From the NCBI RefSeq assembly GCF_006442545.2, contig NZ_CP083952.1:5557501-5621500 (forward strand): 64,000 nt of DNA, given 5' to 3'. This DNA comes from Mesorhizobium sp. B2-1-8. Its GTDB lineage: Bacteria; Pseudomonadota; Alphaproteobacteria; Rhizobiales; Rhizobiaceae. Positions 28,277 through 37,010 of the stretch are shown in pieces (the stretch's first letter is position 1; each line of letters starts with the position of its first letter). Position numbers and translations under genes: made by a program. The notes beneath the pieces are model-generated. The model saw only the letters and a list, made by a program, of their open reading frames with translations, had not been told where the DNA came from and did no database searches.

Positions 28277-29605
28277 ATGCATATCGCAGACCAATCCGCC
28301 GCGCCCGCCGCGCAGCGCAAGCCCCTCTATGCCCAGCTCTACGTCCAGGTGCTGGTGGCAATCACCGTCGGCATCCTGCTCGGCCATTACTATCCGTCGA
28401 TCGGCGAGAGCATGAAACCGCTCGGCGATGCCTTCATCAAGCTGGTGAAGATGATCATCGCCCCGGTCATCTTCCTGACGGTGGCAACCGGCATCGCCGG
28501 CATGAGCGACCTGCAGAAGGTCGGCCGCGTCGCCGGCAAGGCGATGCTCTACTTCCTCACCTTCTCCACGTTGGCGCTCATCATCGGCCTTGTCATGGCC
28601 AATGTCGTGCAGCCGGGCGCCGGCTTCAACATCGACCCGGCGACGCTCGACGCCTCGACCGTCAACACTTACGCCGCCAAGGCACATGACCAGTCGGTCA
28701 CCGGCTTCCTGATGAACATCATCCCCGGCACGATCGTCGGCGCCTTCGCCGACGGCGACATCCTGCAGGTGCTGTTCTTCTCGGTGCTGTTCGGCATCGC
28801 GCTGGCGCTGGTCGGCGACAAGGGCACGCCGGTGCTCAACTTCCTGCAGGCGCTGATGGCGCCGATGTTCAAGCTGGTCGGCGTGCTGATGAAGGCCGCC
28901 CCTATCGGCGCGTTCGGCGCCATGGCCTTCACCATCGGCAAATACGGCATCGGCTCGGTCATCAACCTCGCCATGCTGGTCGGAACCTTCTACGCGACCT
29001 CGTTCCTGTTCGTGTTCGTCGTGCTCGGTGCCGTCTGCCGTTACAACGGCTTCTCGATCCTGTCCCTGATCCGCTACATCAAGGAAGAGCTGCTGCTGGT
29101 GTTGGGAACGTCCTCGTCGGAAGCCGCCCTGCCCTCGCTGATGGAGAAGATGGAAAAGGCCGGCGCCAAACGCTCGGTGGTCGGGCTGGTCATCCCGACC
29201 GGCTATTCCTTCAATCTCGACGGCACCAACATCTACATGACGCTGGCCGCCCTGTTCATCGCCCAGGCGACGAACATCCATCTGTCGATCGGCGATCAGA
29301 TCCTGCTGCTGCTGGTCGCCATGCTGTCCTCCAAGGGAGCCGCCGGCATCACCGGGGCCGGCTTCATCACCTTGGCCGCGACGCTTTCGGTCGTGCCCTC
29401 GGTGCCGGTCGCCGGCATGGCGCTGATCCTCGGCGTCGACCGCTTCATGTCGGAATGCCGGGCGCTGACCAACTTCGTCGGCAATGCGGTGGCGACGCTG
29501 GTCGTGGCGCGCTGGGAAGGCGAACTCGACGAAACCAAGCTGGCCAGCGCATTGGCTGGCACGGCCGACGACAGCCTGCCGGCGGACATCCTTCCCGCCG
29601 AGTAA
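28277..29605 (+). CDS. dctA: C4-dicarboxylate transporter DctA
   Basis: This 442-residue inner-membrane symporter of the DAACS (glutamate transporter-like) family imports succinate, fumarate and malate with cations. Landmarks are the first helix with [32 protein letters not shown], the serine-rich re-entrant loop [14 protein letters not shown], and the [18 protein letters not shown] and [15 protein letters not shown] substrate-site segments. The start at 28277 has AGGGAG upstream; the frame stays open further upstream only by chance. It is transcribed divergently from dctBD and ends before a strong terminator. Confidence 0.95.
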   Translation: MHIADQSAAPAAQRKPLYAQLYVQVLVAITVGILLGHYYPSIGESMKPLGDAFIKLVKMIIAPVIFLTVATGIAGMSDLQKVGRVAGKAMLYFLTFSTLALIIGLVMANVVQPGAGFNIDPATLDASTVNTYAAKAHDQSVTGFLMNIIPGTIVGAFADGDILQVLFFSVLFGIALALVGDKGTPVLNFLQALMAPMFKLVGVLMKAAPIGAFGAMAFTIGKYGIGSVINLAMLVGTFYATSFLFVFVVLGAVCRYNGFSILSLIRYIKEELLLVLGTSSSEAALPSLMEKMEKAGAKRSVVGLVIPTGYSFNLDGTNIYMTLAALFIAQATNIHLSIGDQILLLLVAMLSSKGAAGITGAGFITLAATLSVVPSVPVAGMALILGVDRFMSECRALTNFVGNAVATLVVARWEGELDETKLASALAGTADDSLPADILPAE

Positions 29606-29623
29606 TCCGCCGTTCCGTGAAAT

Positions 29624-29664
29624 GACGATGGCCGCAGGCACGCAGCTTGCGGCCATCGTCTTAT
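29624..29664 (+). terminator. Rho-independent-like terminator after dctA
   Basis: A perfect 13-bp stem (GACGATGGCCGCA with TGCGGCCATCGTC) closes an 11-nt loop and is followed by TTAT. It lies 18 bp after the dctA stop. The same hairpin would also serve the convergent minus-strand operon. Confidence 0.75.
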
Positions 29665-29674
29665 GTCCGTGACG

Positions 29675-29785
29675 TCAGGCGGCTTTGCCCAGTGGCGCCA
29701 GCGCCTTGCCATCGGCCGCGAAGAGATGGCAGCGCGACGGATCGACTTGCAGCGCGATCGGGCCGCGCAGCTTGAACTCAGCCAT
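29675..29785 (-). pseudogene. Remnant of a sugar ABC transporter ATPase (start fused to C-terminal tail)
   Basis: A 36-codon frame starts at an ATG preceded by GAGGAGGGA and overlapping the end of the ROK kinase gene. After four residues (MAEF) it reads KLRGPIALQVDPSRCHLF and AADGKAL, which resembles the extreme C-terminal TOBE segment of UgpC/MsmX-type ATPases. No nucleotide-binding domain remains. The simplest reading is a full ATPase gene that lost its interior, leaving its ribosome site, first codons and tail. It marks the former end of an importer operon. Confidence 0.6.
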
Positions 29786-30800
29786 TGAAGTCCCTCCTCG
29801 TGTCCGGATACGTGCTAGGGCCGACCGGCATGGGAGCCGCCAGCGTGCCCAAATCATCGAACAGCACCAGGCTGGCCGCGCCGACCAGCCCGGCGTGGCG
29901 GCCGAGCTGGGCCTGGACCACCGGCACGTCGCGATAGGCGCGCATGGCCCGCTGGCGGATGGTCGCCTCGATGACGGGCGCCATCAGGTCGAGGCCATTG
30001 GCGATGCCGCCGCCGACGACCAGCACGTCTGGCGAATAGAGATGCAAGAGATTGGTGAAGCCGACGCCGAGCCAGCGGGCCTCCTCCTCGAGCAGGGCCA
30101 GAGCGAGATCGTCCTGCAGGCGTGCCGCCTCGACGACGTGGCGGCCGGTCACCTCGGCGTTTGCCGAGAGGCGGCGCAGCGTCGAGCCGTCCAGGGGCGA
30201 CGTCGCGGTATTGGCGCGGCGGCCGAGCGCGGTGCCGGAGGCGATGGCCTCGAAGCAGCCGACGACGCCGCAAACGCAGCGCTCGCCTTCATTGGTGATG
30301 GTCATGTGGCCGATCTCTGCAGCAAGGCCGCGACGCCCATGCAGGATGCGCCCGTCGGCGACGACGCCGCCGCCGATCCCGGTCGAGACGGTGACGAAGA
30401 CCAGCGAGCGCGCTCCGTGGCCGGCACCGAAGCGCCATTCGCCGAGCGCCGCCGCATTGGCGTCATTCTCCAGCCGCACCGGCAGGCCGAGCCGCCGCTC
30501 GAGGATGTCTGCCAATGGCACGTCCTGCCAGCCGGTCAGCGTCGGCGGTCCGACGGCGATGCCGGCCAGCGGATCGAGCGGACCCGGCGCGCCGACGCCG
30601 ACGCCGAGGATCGACACCCCCGGCGCCTCGGCATGGACGGTTGCCGCCAGCGCCTCGATCTGGCCGATGACCACTTCGGGACCGGCCTGCGCCTGCGTCG
30701 GCACAGCTGCGAAAGCCAGGATCTTGCCGTCACGGTCGACCAAAGCGGCACGAAGCTCGGTGCCGCCAAGATCGATCGCAAGGGCGGCTTCGATGCTCAT
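29778..30800 (-). CDS. ROK-family sugar kinase
   Basis: This 340-residue sugar kinase has the ROK phosphate loop AIDLGGTELRAA (about residues 8-19), the ENDANAAALGEW segment with catalytic Asp, TVSTGIGGGVV, and the zinc motif CVCGVVGCFE (Cys-x-Cys-x4-Cys). Substrates in the family include glucose, allose, fructose and N-acetylated amino sugars. Its ATG overlaps the stop of the RPE-type epimerase. That pairing resembles the AlsK-AlsE pair of allose use, so a hexose or ketohexose 6-kinase role is inferred. About 20 C-terminal residues beyond the usual end reach into the ATPase remnant. Confidence 0.88.
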   Translation of the reverse strand: MSIEAALAIDLGGTELRAALVDRDGKILAFAAVPTQAQAGPEVVIGQIEALAATVHAEAPGVSILGVGVGAPGPLDPLAGIAVGPPTLTGWQDVPLADILERRLGLPVRLENDANAAALGEWRFGAGHGARSLVFVTVSTGIGGGVVADGRILHGRRGLAAEIGHMTITNEGERCVCGVVGCFEAIASGTALGRRANTATSPLDGSTLRRLSANAEVTGRHVVEAARLQDDLALALLEEEARWLGVGFTNLLHLYSPDVLVVGGGIANGLDLMAPVIEATIRQRAMRAYRDVPVVQAQLGRHAGLVGAASLVLFDDLGTLAAPMPVGPSTYPDTRRDFNG

Positions 30801-31519
30801 GCCGCGACCTTCAAACCATGCAGCCAGCCGATGCGGCCGGCGAGATCCTTGTCGCCGAAAGCGAGCGAACCGAGCACCACGGTCTCGGCGCCGGCGGCGC
30901 GCAGCAGCGGCACGGTTTCGTGGCGGATGCCGCCATCGGCGGCGAGCACCACTGTTGCCTCGCGATCGGCCTTCCTCAGGATGGCGCGGGCCTCCCCAAG
31001 CCTGTCGCAGGCTTTCTCCGACAGGCCCTGGCCCTTGACGCCGATCGCGGTGCCGAGCAGCGTGACGAAAGCGACCTCGGAGACGAAAGGCGTCACCGCC
31101 TCGACCGGGGTCTCCAGCCTCAGCACGACGCCGGCCTCGGCGCCGAGTGCACGCGCCAGCCGCACCGCGCGCAGGCCCGCCTCGCCATTCTCGGCATGGA
31201 CGCTGATCATGTCGGCGCCAGCCTCGATGAACTGACGCGTCTGTTCTTCGACGATTGCCCCATCGACCATCAGATGGACGTGGATGGGCTTGGCCGTCAG
31301 TTTGGCAATACGGGCGACGAGATCGGGGAAGAACAGGAAGGACGGCGCGAAATGGCCGTCCGCGACGTCGATGTGGTGCAGATCGACATAGGGTTCGATG
31401 CGCCTGAGGTCGCTCTCGAAATTGGCGAGATTGGCGGACCACGATGAGAATTCGGCGATCAGACGGTCGCGCGGCAATGCGGCGATGGCGGCCGGGCCTG
31501 ACAAGGGTTTCGAGATCAT
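30797..31519 (-). CDS. Ribulose-phosphate 3-epimerase-family protein
   Basis: This 240-residue TIM-barrel protein is of the RPE/AlsE family. Metal and catalytic positions appear at VDLHHIDVADGHFAPSF (about residues 45-61) and HVHLMVDG, and the phosphate-binding end is AADGGIRHETVPLLRAAGAETVVLGS. The active-site stretch differs from housekeeping Rpe (which has a MDGHFVPN-type motif), and the gene sits in a sugar operon. A specialised substrate such as allulose-6-phosphate is more likely than ribulose-5-phosphate. Its stop overlaps the ROK start. Confidence 0.82.
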   Translation of the reverse strand: MISKPLSGPAAIAALPRDRLIAEFSSWSANLANFESDLRRIEPYVDLHHIDVADGHFAPSFLFFPDLVARIAKLTAKPIHVHLMVDGAIVEEQTRQFIEAGADMISVHAENGEAGLRAVRLARALGAEAGVVLRLETPVEAVTPFVSEVAFVTLLGTAIGVKGQGLSEKACDRLGEARAILRKADREATVVLAADGGIRHETVPLLRAAGAETVVLGSLAFGDKDLAGRIGWLHGLKVAA

Positions 31520-32346
31520 GACTGGTCCTGGTTGTTGAAAATTCTATCGAGGAAGCCGCCGATGGCGGCACGGATTTCGGTGAAGTGGCTATTCTTGTCG
31601 GTAGCCTTCGGCGTCACCTCGGCAAAGGCCGCGCCGGGGATGGTGTTGGCGAGTTCGCGGGCGGTCGCCAAGGGATGGACGAGATCGACGCCGCTGCCGA
31701 TGACGAGCGTGGGCCTTGCAAGATCGGCGGCTTCGGCTCGCGTCACGCCGGGTCCGTCATTCGCGATCGCCTGCATCACCTCGGCGAAGACGGTCGCATT
31801 GTCACGCGCGAAGAAGCCGAGCAGCGAAGCGAGATTGTCTGGCGCCTCTCTGCGAAAGCGGGTTGCTGTCGCGGAGGACGCGAAGGCCGCGCGCGCCTCG
31901 TCCAGCGGAAGCCGGTCGATCAGTTCCGCCACTTCGACGTAAGGCTGCATATTCCCAGGCGCCGCGTCGAAGGCCCAGGCTGGGCGCACCAGCACGAGGC
32001 CAGAGACGCGATCGGGATGCCGGGCCGCCAGATGCAATGCAATGGCGGCACCCATCGAGATACCGCCGGCGACGAAGCGCTCCATTCCCGCCGCATCGGC
32101 AGCGGCCAGCACATCGTCGGCGAACATGGCGATCGAGAACGGACGGCTACTGCCGACACTGGCGCCGCCTTGCGCGCGGCATTCGACGGTCAGCCGGCGG
32201 CGCGACGGGCTGGCGGGAAAGTTCTGCGCCACCTGGGCGGCATCGCCGCCGAGACCGTGCTGGAAGACGATGGGAAGTCCCTGCCCCGTGTCGAAGACAC
32301 GGAGCGCGGCGTCATCTCGCAGCATGATTGTTGGCGCGACGTCCAT
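31516..32346 (-). CDS. Alpha/beta hydrolase
   Basis: This 276-residue alpha/beta-hydrolase has an oxyanion motif FQHGLGGDA (about residues 28-36) and nucleophile elbow GGISMGAAIALHLA (Ser near 97). The acid Asp is in SGVDLVHPL and the His near the C-terminus in DKNSHFTE. It resembles the enol-lactonase group in general layout. In a sugar operon with an oxidoreductase, a sugar lactone is a reasonable substrate, but this is inference. It overlaps its neighbours by a few bases on both sides. Confidence 0.8.
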   Translation of the reverse strand: MDVAPTIMLRDDAALRVFDTGQGLPIVFQHGLGGDAAQVAQNFPASPSRRRLTVECRAQGGASVGSSRPFSIAMFADDVLAAADAAGMERFVAGGISMGAAIALHLAARHPDRVSGLVLVRPAWAFDAAPGNMQPYVEVAELIDRLPLDEARAAFASSATATRFRREAPDNLASLLGFFARDNATVFAEVMQAIANDGPGVTRAEAADLARPTLVIGSGVDLVHPLATARELANTIPGAAFAEVTPKATDKNSHFTEIRAAIGGFLDRIFNNQDQS

Positions 32347-33164
32347 CAGAGCAGCCCTCGCAGGAAGGTGGCTACGCCAGCAGCCCCGTCGGCGGACAAG
32401 CCATGTGTGACGAGCGCGCCATCGAAACCCACGCCCTTCAGCCGCGCGACGAAATCCGGGAAGTCGACGATGCCTTGCCCTGCAGTAGCGAAGCGGCCGT
32501 CGGCGAAACGGTCCTTGGCATGCGCCATGGCGATGTGGCCGGCGGCCTCATCGATCGCGGCAGCGACGATCATGCGCGCCTCATCCGGCGTCGCATGTTC
32601 GAACAGGTTGGCGGGGTCGAGCACGATCTTCAGGTGCCTGGAGCCCATCTCGGCGATCAGGCGCGTCGCATCCGTGGCCGAGGTGACGATGTTGGCCTGC
32701 TCGGGCTCGATGCCGAGATCGACGCCGGCCTCCTCGGCCAGCGCCAGCGCCTTTGCCATCTCGGCGGCCATGTCGGACCAGGCGGACGGATCAGCATTGT
32801 CGGGGTGGAAAGCCCATTGGTCGGCGGCATTGCGCGAGCCGGTGCAGAGCGTGACCAGCGGGATGCCGAGGGTGGCGGCAGTCTCGATGACGATGCCAAG
32901 ACGGCGAAGTCCGTCGTCGCGCATAGCCTTGTCGGGGTGCGCCATGTTGTAGGTGCCCGACAGCGCGGCCAGCGAAACGCTCGACGATCGCACTGCGGTG
33001 CGGATGGCGGCGACGGCATCCGCCGGCACGACATCCGGCATCGACGACAGGCCGGCGCAGGCGAGATTGAACTGCGTCGTCTCGTATCCGGCCTGGTTCA
33101 CGGCAGTCAGCACGGCGGCCGGGTCGGTGCCCGAAAAGGTCTTGGCGAAGATGCCGAGGCGCAT
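32346..33164 (-). CDS. Sugar phosphate isomerase/epimerase (xylose-isomerase-like TIM barrel)
   Basis: This 272-residue TIM-barrel protein of the AP-endonuclease-2/xylose-isomerase-like family has metal-binding Glu and Asp/His positions suggested at LGIEPEQANIV, KIVLDPANLFEH and MAHAKDR. Such enzymes isomerise or epimerise sugars or keto-inositols. It directly follows the Gfo/Idh/MocA dehydrogenase with overlapping stop and start codons. It probably acts on the keto sugar that the dehydrogenase makes. The specific reaction is unknown. Confidence 0.82.
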   Translation of the reverse strand: MRLGIFAKTFSGTDPAAVLTAVNQAGYETTQFNLACAGLSSMPDVVPADAVAAIRTAVRSSSVSLAALSGTYNMAHPDKAMRDDGLRRLGIVIETAATLGIPLVTLCTGSRNAADQWAFHPDNADPSAWSDMAAEMAKALALAEEAGVDLGIEPEQANIVTSATDATRLIAEMGSRHLKIVLDPANLFEHATPDEARMIVAAAIDEAAGHIAMAHAKDRFADGRFATAGQGIVDFPDFVARLKGVGFDGALVTHGLSADGAAGVATFLRGLL

Positions 33165-34240
33165 CAGACCGCACCCGAAACCGAGGCGAGCTCAACCCGT
33201 TCGCCAGTCTCGACAGAACGGGCAATCGCCACCATGGCGCGGATCGAGGCGATGCCGTCCTCGACATTGGCGCCACGCATCGGTGCGCCGGTGAGCACGG
33301 TGTCGGCAAGGCCTTCGAGCTGGCGACGGAAGAAATGGCCGTCGGCGCCGAGCGGTTTTCGCGAGGTCGCGTCCTTCTCATGGAAGATGTCGACCTCGCT
33401 GGCGCGGAAGTACCAGGGGTTGAAGGTTTTCGCGATGACGGACCCGTTCTCGCCATAGAGCTGAAAACCCTCGTGCCAGTCCATGCGCACGGCGACGGTC
33501 AGATCGAGGTGACCGAGCGCGCCGCTGGCGAATTCGGTCTCGACGAACCAGCAATAGGCGCCGAAGCGCTCGTTGAGGCGAGCACGCACGGCGGTGATCT
33601 CGCCGCAGAGGAAGCGGGCGGTGTCGACCAGATGCGAGCCGTGCGCCAGCATGAAATATTGCCTGAGATCGGCCTTGGGATTTCCGCCCGGCTTCTTCGC
33701 CAACTTGCTGGTGACGGGAAGCGGCTGCACGGCATCGGTGTTGGTGTAGCGGTGGGTGGAATCGCAATACCAGGCCTTCAGCGCCAACACCTCGCCGATC
33801 TCGTCGCGGACGAAGTCGCGCGCGGCCTCCAGCGCAGGGTCGAAACGCTTCATGTGCCCGACCTGCAGCACCTTGCCGGAGCGCTTGACCGCTGCGGCCA
33901 GCGCCTCGCCTTCCTCGATCGAGGTGCCGATCGGCTTTTCGCAGAGAACATGCTTGCCGGCATCGAGCGCCTTGATCGACATCGGCACGTGATAGGCATC
34001 CGACGTGGCGACGATGACCGCTTCCAGCTCGGGATCGGCGAGCATGGCGTCGTAGTCGGCATACGTCTTCTGCGGTTCGTAGGTCGCGCCCATGCGGGCA
34101 AGCAGATCGGGTGCCGCGTCGCAGATAGCGTAAAGGTCGGCATTGCCGGCCTTGACGCAGGATTCCAGATGCGCGAACTGCGCGATCGGGCCGCAGCCAA
34201 GCACACCGACCCTGAGGCGTCTGTCCTGTTTCTTGATCAT
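33164..34240 (-). CDS. Gfo/Idh/MocA-family NAD(P)-dependent sugar dehydrogenase
   Basis: This 358-residue oxidoreductase has an N-terminal Rossmann fold (RVGVLGCGPIAQFAHL, about residues 9-24), the conserved CEKPIGTSIEEG with catalytic Lys near residue 97, and the C-terminal substrate domain. The H-x-x-x-x-D type motif appears in AHGSHLVDTARFL. Members oxidise sugars or inositols, often at C3, making keto intermediates for TIM-barrel partners like those on both sides here. ATG 34240 starts the homologous part; the frame continues upstream by chance under the next gene. Confidence 0.87.
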   Translation of the reverse strand: MIKKQDRRLRVGVLGCGPIAQFAHLESCVKAGNADLYAICDAAPDLLARMGATYEPQKTYADYDAMLADPELEAVIVATSDAYHVPMSIKALDAGKHVLCEKPIGTSIEEGEALAAAVKRSGKVLQVGHMKRFDPALEAARDFVRDEIGEVLALKAWYCDSTHRYTNTDAVQPLPVTSKLAKKPGGNPKADLRQYFMLAHGSHLVDTARFLCGEITAVRARLNERFGAYCWFVETEFASGALGHLDLTVAVRMDWHEGFQLYGENGSVIAKTFNPWYFRASEVDIFHEKDATSRKPLGADGHFFRRQLEGLADTVLTGAPMRGANVEDGIASIRAMVAIARSVETGERVELASVSGAV

Positions 34241-34244
34241 CGTC

Positions 34245-35066
34245 TCAGGCCCCGTAGCCGCGCATCGTCTGGCGGTTGGTCTTGACCGCACCGGCCGGAT
34301 CGGCGGCAGCGGTGTCGGATTCTTCTTCCAGCACCAGCCAGCCGTTGAAGTTCGACGCGGTACCGGCGATCTCGATGACTCGAGGCGTGTCGCAGACGCC
34401 TTCGCCCAGCATCGCCCATGTGCCCTTGGCGTCGACGTCCTTGAGGTGGATATAGCGGATGCGGTCGCGGTAGGTGGTGAGCGTGTCGGCCATGTCCTTG
34501 TGGCCGCGCAGGATGTGGCCGGTATCCGGCACCCAGCCGACCAGATCGGGGTCGAGCAAGGCAAAGATCGCGTCGTAATCGGCGCGGTCGAACAGCAGCG
34601 TATTGTGGTGCGAGCTCGGATGCACCGCGACCTGGACGCCAGCCATGCGGCCGAGCTCTCCGGCCTTGTTGTACAGCTCGGCCGCGATAGCGAATTTGTC
34701 GTCGCGCGGCCCGTCGGAGACGACGGTCGCCGAGCCCATCGACACCAGCGCATCGGGAAAGTTTGCCACGAAATCGATCCAGCGCCTGGCGGTTTCGAGG
34801 TCGGCGCCGATCTCATCCTTCAGCGTGAAGCCGCTCTTCGAGCCGAAAGCGAAGGAAACCAGCGCCAGGCCGGACGATTTCAGCGCGGCGGCGAACTCGG
34901 CCGGCTTGCCGGCGTAGCGGCCGATCATGGTGTCGGTAATCTCGATGCCGGCATAGCCGCCATCCGCGATCGCCTTCAACAGATCGTCGGGGCCGCCGGT
35001 GAACCGGTCTCCCAGCATTTCCCAGGTGAAGGTCTGGCAGCCGACTTTGAGGTCTTTCACGTTCAT
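34245..35066 (-). CDS. Sugar phosphate isomerase/epimerase (IolE-like TIM barrel)
   Basis: This 273-residue TIM-barrel protein is of the IolE/hydroxypyruvate-isomerase-like group. It opens KVGCQTFTWEM and has metal-site candidates at GIEITDT, VAVHPSSHH, DTGHILRGHKD and YIHLKDVDAKGTW. It is the first enzyme gene after the transporter and lies 4 bp before the dehydrogenase. AAAGG lies just upstream of its ATG. The reaction cannot be named from sequence; isomerisation or dehydration of a keto sugar is the family expectation. Confidence 0.82.
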   Translation of the reverse strand: MNVKDLKVGCQTFTWEMLGDRFTGGPDDLLKAIADGGYAGIEITDTMIGRYAGKPAEFAAALKSSGLALVSFAFGSKSGFTLKDEIGADLETARRWIDFVANFPDALVSMGSATVVSDGPRDDKFAIAAELYNKAGELGRMAGVQVAVHPSSHHNTLLFDRADYDAIFALLDPDLVGWVPDTGHILRGHKDMADTLTTYRDRIRYIHLKDVDAKGTWAMLGEGVCDTPRVIEIAGTASNFNGWLVLEEESDTAAADPAGAVKTNRQTMRGYGA

Positions 35067-35087
35067 CCTTTCATTCCTTGATCCCGC

Positions 35088-35144
35088 CTATTCCTTGATG
35101 CCGCCCTGCGCCAGCCCTTCGATGATGGCGCTGGAATGAACATC
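35088..35144 (-). pseudogene. Remnant C-terminus of another sugar permease
   Basis: Directly after the MalG-type stop and in the same frame, 17 codons read DVHSSAIIEGLAQGGIKE and then stop. This is the characteristic end of MalG-type permeases. The intact gene already ends with its own GMTAGSVK tail, so this is the leftover tail of a different permease. A 17-bp near-tandem repeat (units with ATCAAGGAAT) follows it. It marks the junction where a new transporter block meets the old operon. Confidence 0.55.
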
Positions 35145-35987
35145 CTACTTGACCGAGCCCGCGGTCATGCCGGCTAGGAAGAACCTCTGGGCAACGAGGT
35201 AGATGAGCAAGAGCGGCAGCGAGCCGAGCACGCTCATCGCCATCATCTGGTTCCATTCGAAGGCGTGCTGCCCCATCAACAGCTGTATGCCGATCGGGAC
35301 GGTGCGCATGGACGTCGACTTCGTCAGCGTCAGCGCAAAGAGAAATTCGTTCCAGCACAACAAGAAAGTGTAGACCGACGTCGCCACGATACCAGGCAGT
35401 GAGATCGGGACGATCACCCGCCAGAGCGCCGTCCAACTCGTGCCGCCGTCAACGGCAACGGCTTCATCGAGATCGCGTGGCAACGTGTTCAGGTACCCTG
35501 TCATCAGCAGGATCGCATAGGGCAACGTAAACACCAGGTAGGTCAGGATCAGCGCGGCATAGGTGTCGAAGATGCCGTACGAGACGACAAGCCCGAAGAA
35601 GGGGATCAAAAGCGTGATCGGCGGGATCGTCTGCGTGCTGATGATGATTGTGTTCAGGCTGCCCTTGCCGCGGAAGTTGAAGCGGCTGAACCCATAGGCC
35701 GCCAGCAAGGCGATCAGCACCGTCAGCACGGTCACCGCTCCCGCAACGAAGTAGCTGTTGAAGAAGAAACGCAGCTTCACCGGATCGCCAAGGATGGCTG
35801 CATACGCTTCCAGCGTGAAGGCCTTCGGCAGGATGGTTGGAGGCAGGGCAAAGATTTCGGTATTCGACTTGAACGAGCTGCTGAGCATCCAGTAGATCGG
35901 GAAGGCTGCGAAGAACAGTCCAGCCGCAAGAGCGACATGCAGCGCGACGGTGATCAGCTTGTCTTTGCCAGAATTCCGCTTCCTCAT
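35145..35987 (-). CDS. Carbohydrate ABC transporter permease (MalG type)
   Basis: This 280-residue inner-membrane permease has about six helices, the first at about residues 10-32. The cytoplasmic EAA-type loop DLDEAVAVDGGTSW precedes the conserved VPISLPG. It forms the channel with the MalF-type protein encoded 6 bp upstream. GC content in this and the next genes is lower than in the flanks (about 52-58% in sampled lines), suggesting a separate origin. Its stop is followed in frame by the tail of a different permease. Confidence 0.92.
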   Translation of the reverse strand: MRKRNSGKDKLITVALHVALAAGLFFAAFPIYWMLSSSFKSNTEIFALPPTILPKAFTLEAYAAILGDPVKLRFFFNSYFVAGAVTVLTVLIALLAAYGFSRFNFRGKGSLNTIIISTQTIPPITLLIPFFGLVVSYGIFDTYAALILTYLVFTLPYAILLMTGYLNTLPRDLDEAVAVDGGTSWTALWRVIVPISLPGIVATSVYTFLLCWNEFLFALTLTKSTSMRTVPIGIQLLMGQHAFEWNQMMAMSVLGSLPLLLIYLVAQRFFLAGMTAGSVK

Positions 35988-35993
35988 GGCGTC

Positions 35994-36890
35994 CTACCTG
36001 GCCCGCTGATAGCGAATATAGAACAACGTCAGTCCGAGAGAGATCAGCAGGATGACCACAGCGCTCGCAGACGCCTGGGACAGGTTGTAGCTCGAAAACG
36101 CCAGCTTGTAGGTGTAGGTGCTGAGGACCTCGGTCGCGTAGATCGGACCGCCGCCCGTGGTTATCCAGATCAACGGGAAGACCTGCATGGTCCAGATGAA
36201 ATCGAGCAGCGAGATGCTGATGATGATCGGCATCAGCTGCGGGATGGTGATGAAGATCAGCTTCTGGTAGGCCTTCGCCCCGTCGATATCGGCGGCCTCG
36301 TAGAAATCCTTAGGAATGCCTTGCAGGCCTGCGAGCAGGCTGACCATGAAAAGCGGGTAGCCCGCCCAGATATTGGCGAAAGTGACGGCGTGAAGCGCGG
36401 TCTCGGGCGAGGAAAACCACTCGACCTTGGAACCGATGATGCCCATCTGCATGAGAATGCTGTTCACGACACCGTTCGGCTCAAGCAGGAGGCGCCAGAT
36501 CACCGCGATGATCACCGCGGTGAACAGCCATGGCAGTATGTAGAGCACGCGCAGCACATTGCGCAGCGTCGGATTGATACGGTCGCTGTTCAGCATGAGT
36601 GCGAAGATCATGCCGATGGTCATATGGAAAACGACACTCATGCACGTGAAATAGAGCGTATGCCACAGCGAAGCCCAGAACACGGGATCGTCAAAGATCG
36701 CCTGGTAGTGCTTTAGCCCGGCAAAGGATGGATCGCGGCGCAGTACCGCGCTGTTCTGAAAGGAATAGGCAATCACCGTGACCATCGGCAACAGCATCAG
36801 GAGCCCGACTATGAGCAGCGAGGGCGACAGATAGAGATAGGGCGCCACAGCTCGTCTGAGCTTGTGATGGGAGCGCTTCTGCCGGGTCAT
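35994..36890 (-). CDS. Carbohydrate ABC transporter permease (MalF type)
   Basis: This 298-residue inner-membrane permease has a basic N-terminus (TRQKRSHHKLRR), a first helix at about residues 18-42, and the EAA-loop FYEAADIDGAKAYQKLIFITIPQL. ATG 36890 was chosen because GAGGT lies 9 bp upstream; a start 14 codons earlier has no ribosome site. It follows the binding-protein gene by 120 bp and belongs to the lower-GC transporter block. Confidence 0.92.
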   Translation of the reverse strand: MTRQKRSHHKLRRAVAPYLYLSPSLLIVGLLMLLPMVTVIAYSFQNSAVLRRDPSFAGLKHYQAIFDDPVFWASLWHTLYFTCMSVVFHMTIGMIFALMLNSDRINPTLRNVLRVLYILPWLFTAVIIAVIWRLLLEPNGVVNSILMQMGIIGSKVEWFSSPETALHAVTFANIWAGYPLFMVSLLAGLQGIPKDFYEAADIDGAKAYQKLIFITIPQLMPIIISISLLDFIWTMQVFPLIWITTGGGPIYATEVLSTYTYKLAFSSYNLSQASASAVVILLISLGLTLFYIRYQRAR

Positions 36891-37010
36891 GGTGCCAACC
36901 TCGCGACAAGAGAAAAGAGCTTCAAATACCATTCAGGTTCGTCATTTGCCGGCTGGCCCGCCTAATGGCAGGCCAGCCGGCAATTGGGCCGCAAGAGCGG
37001 AGCATGGCGA

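Noticed and set aside
28235..29656. A 473-codon minus-strand frame opposite dctA
   Set aside because: It is highly charged and low in hydrophobic residues, with no motif. dctA on the plus strand explains the region.
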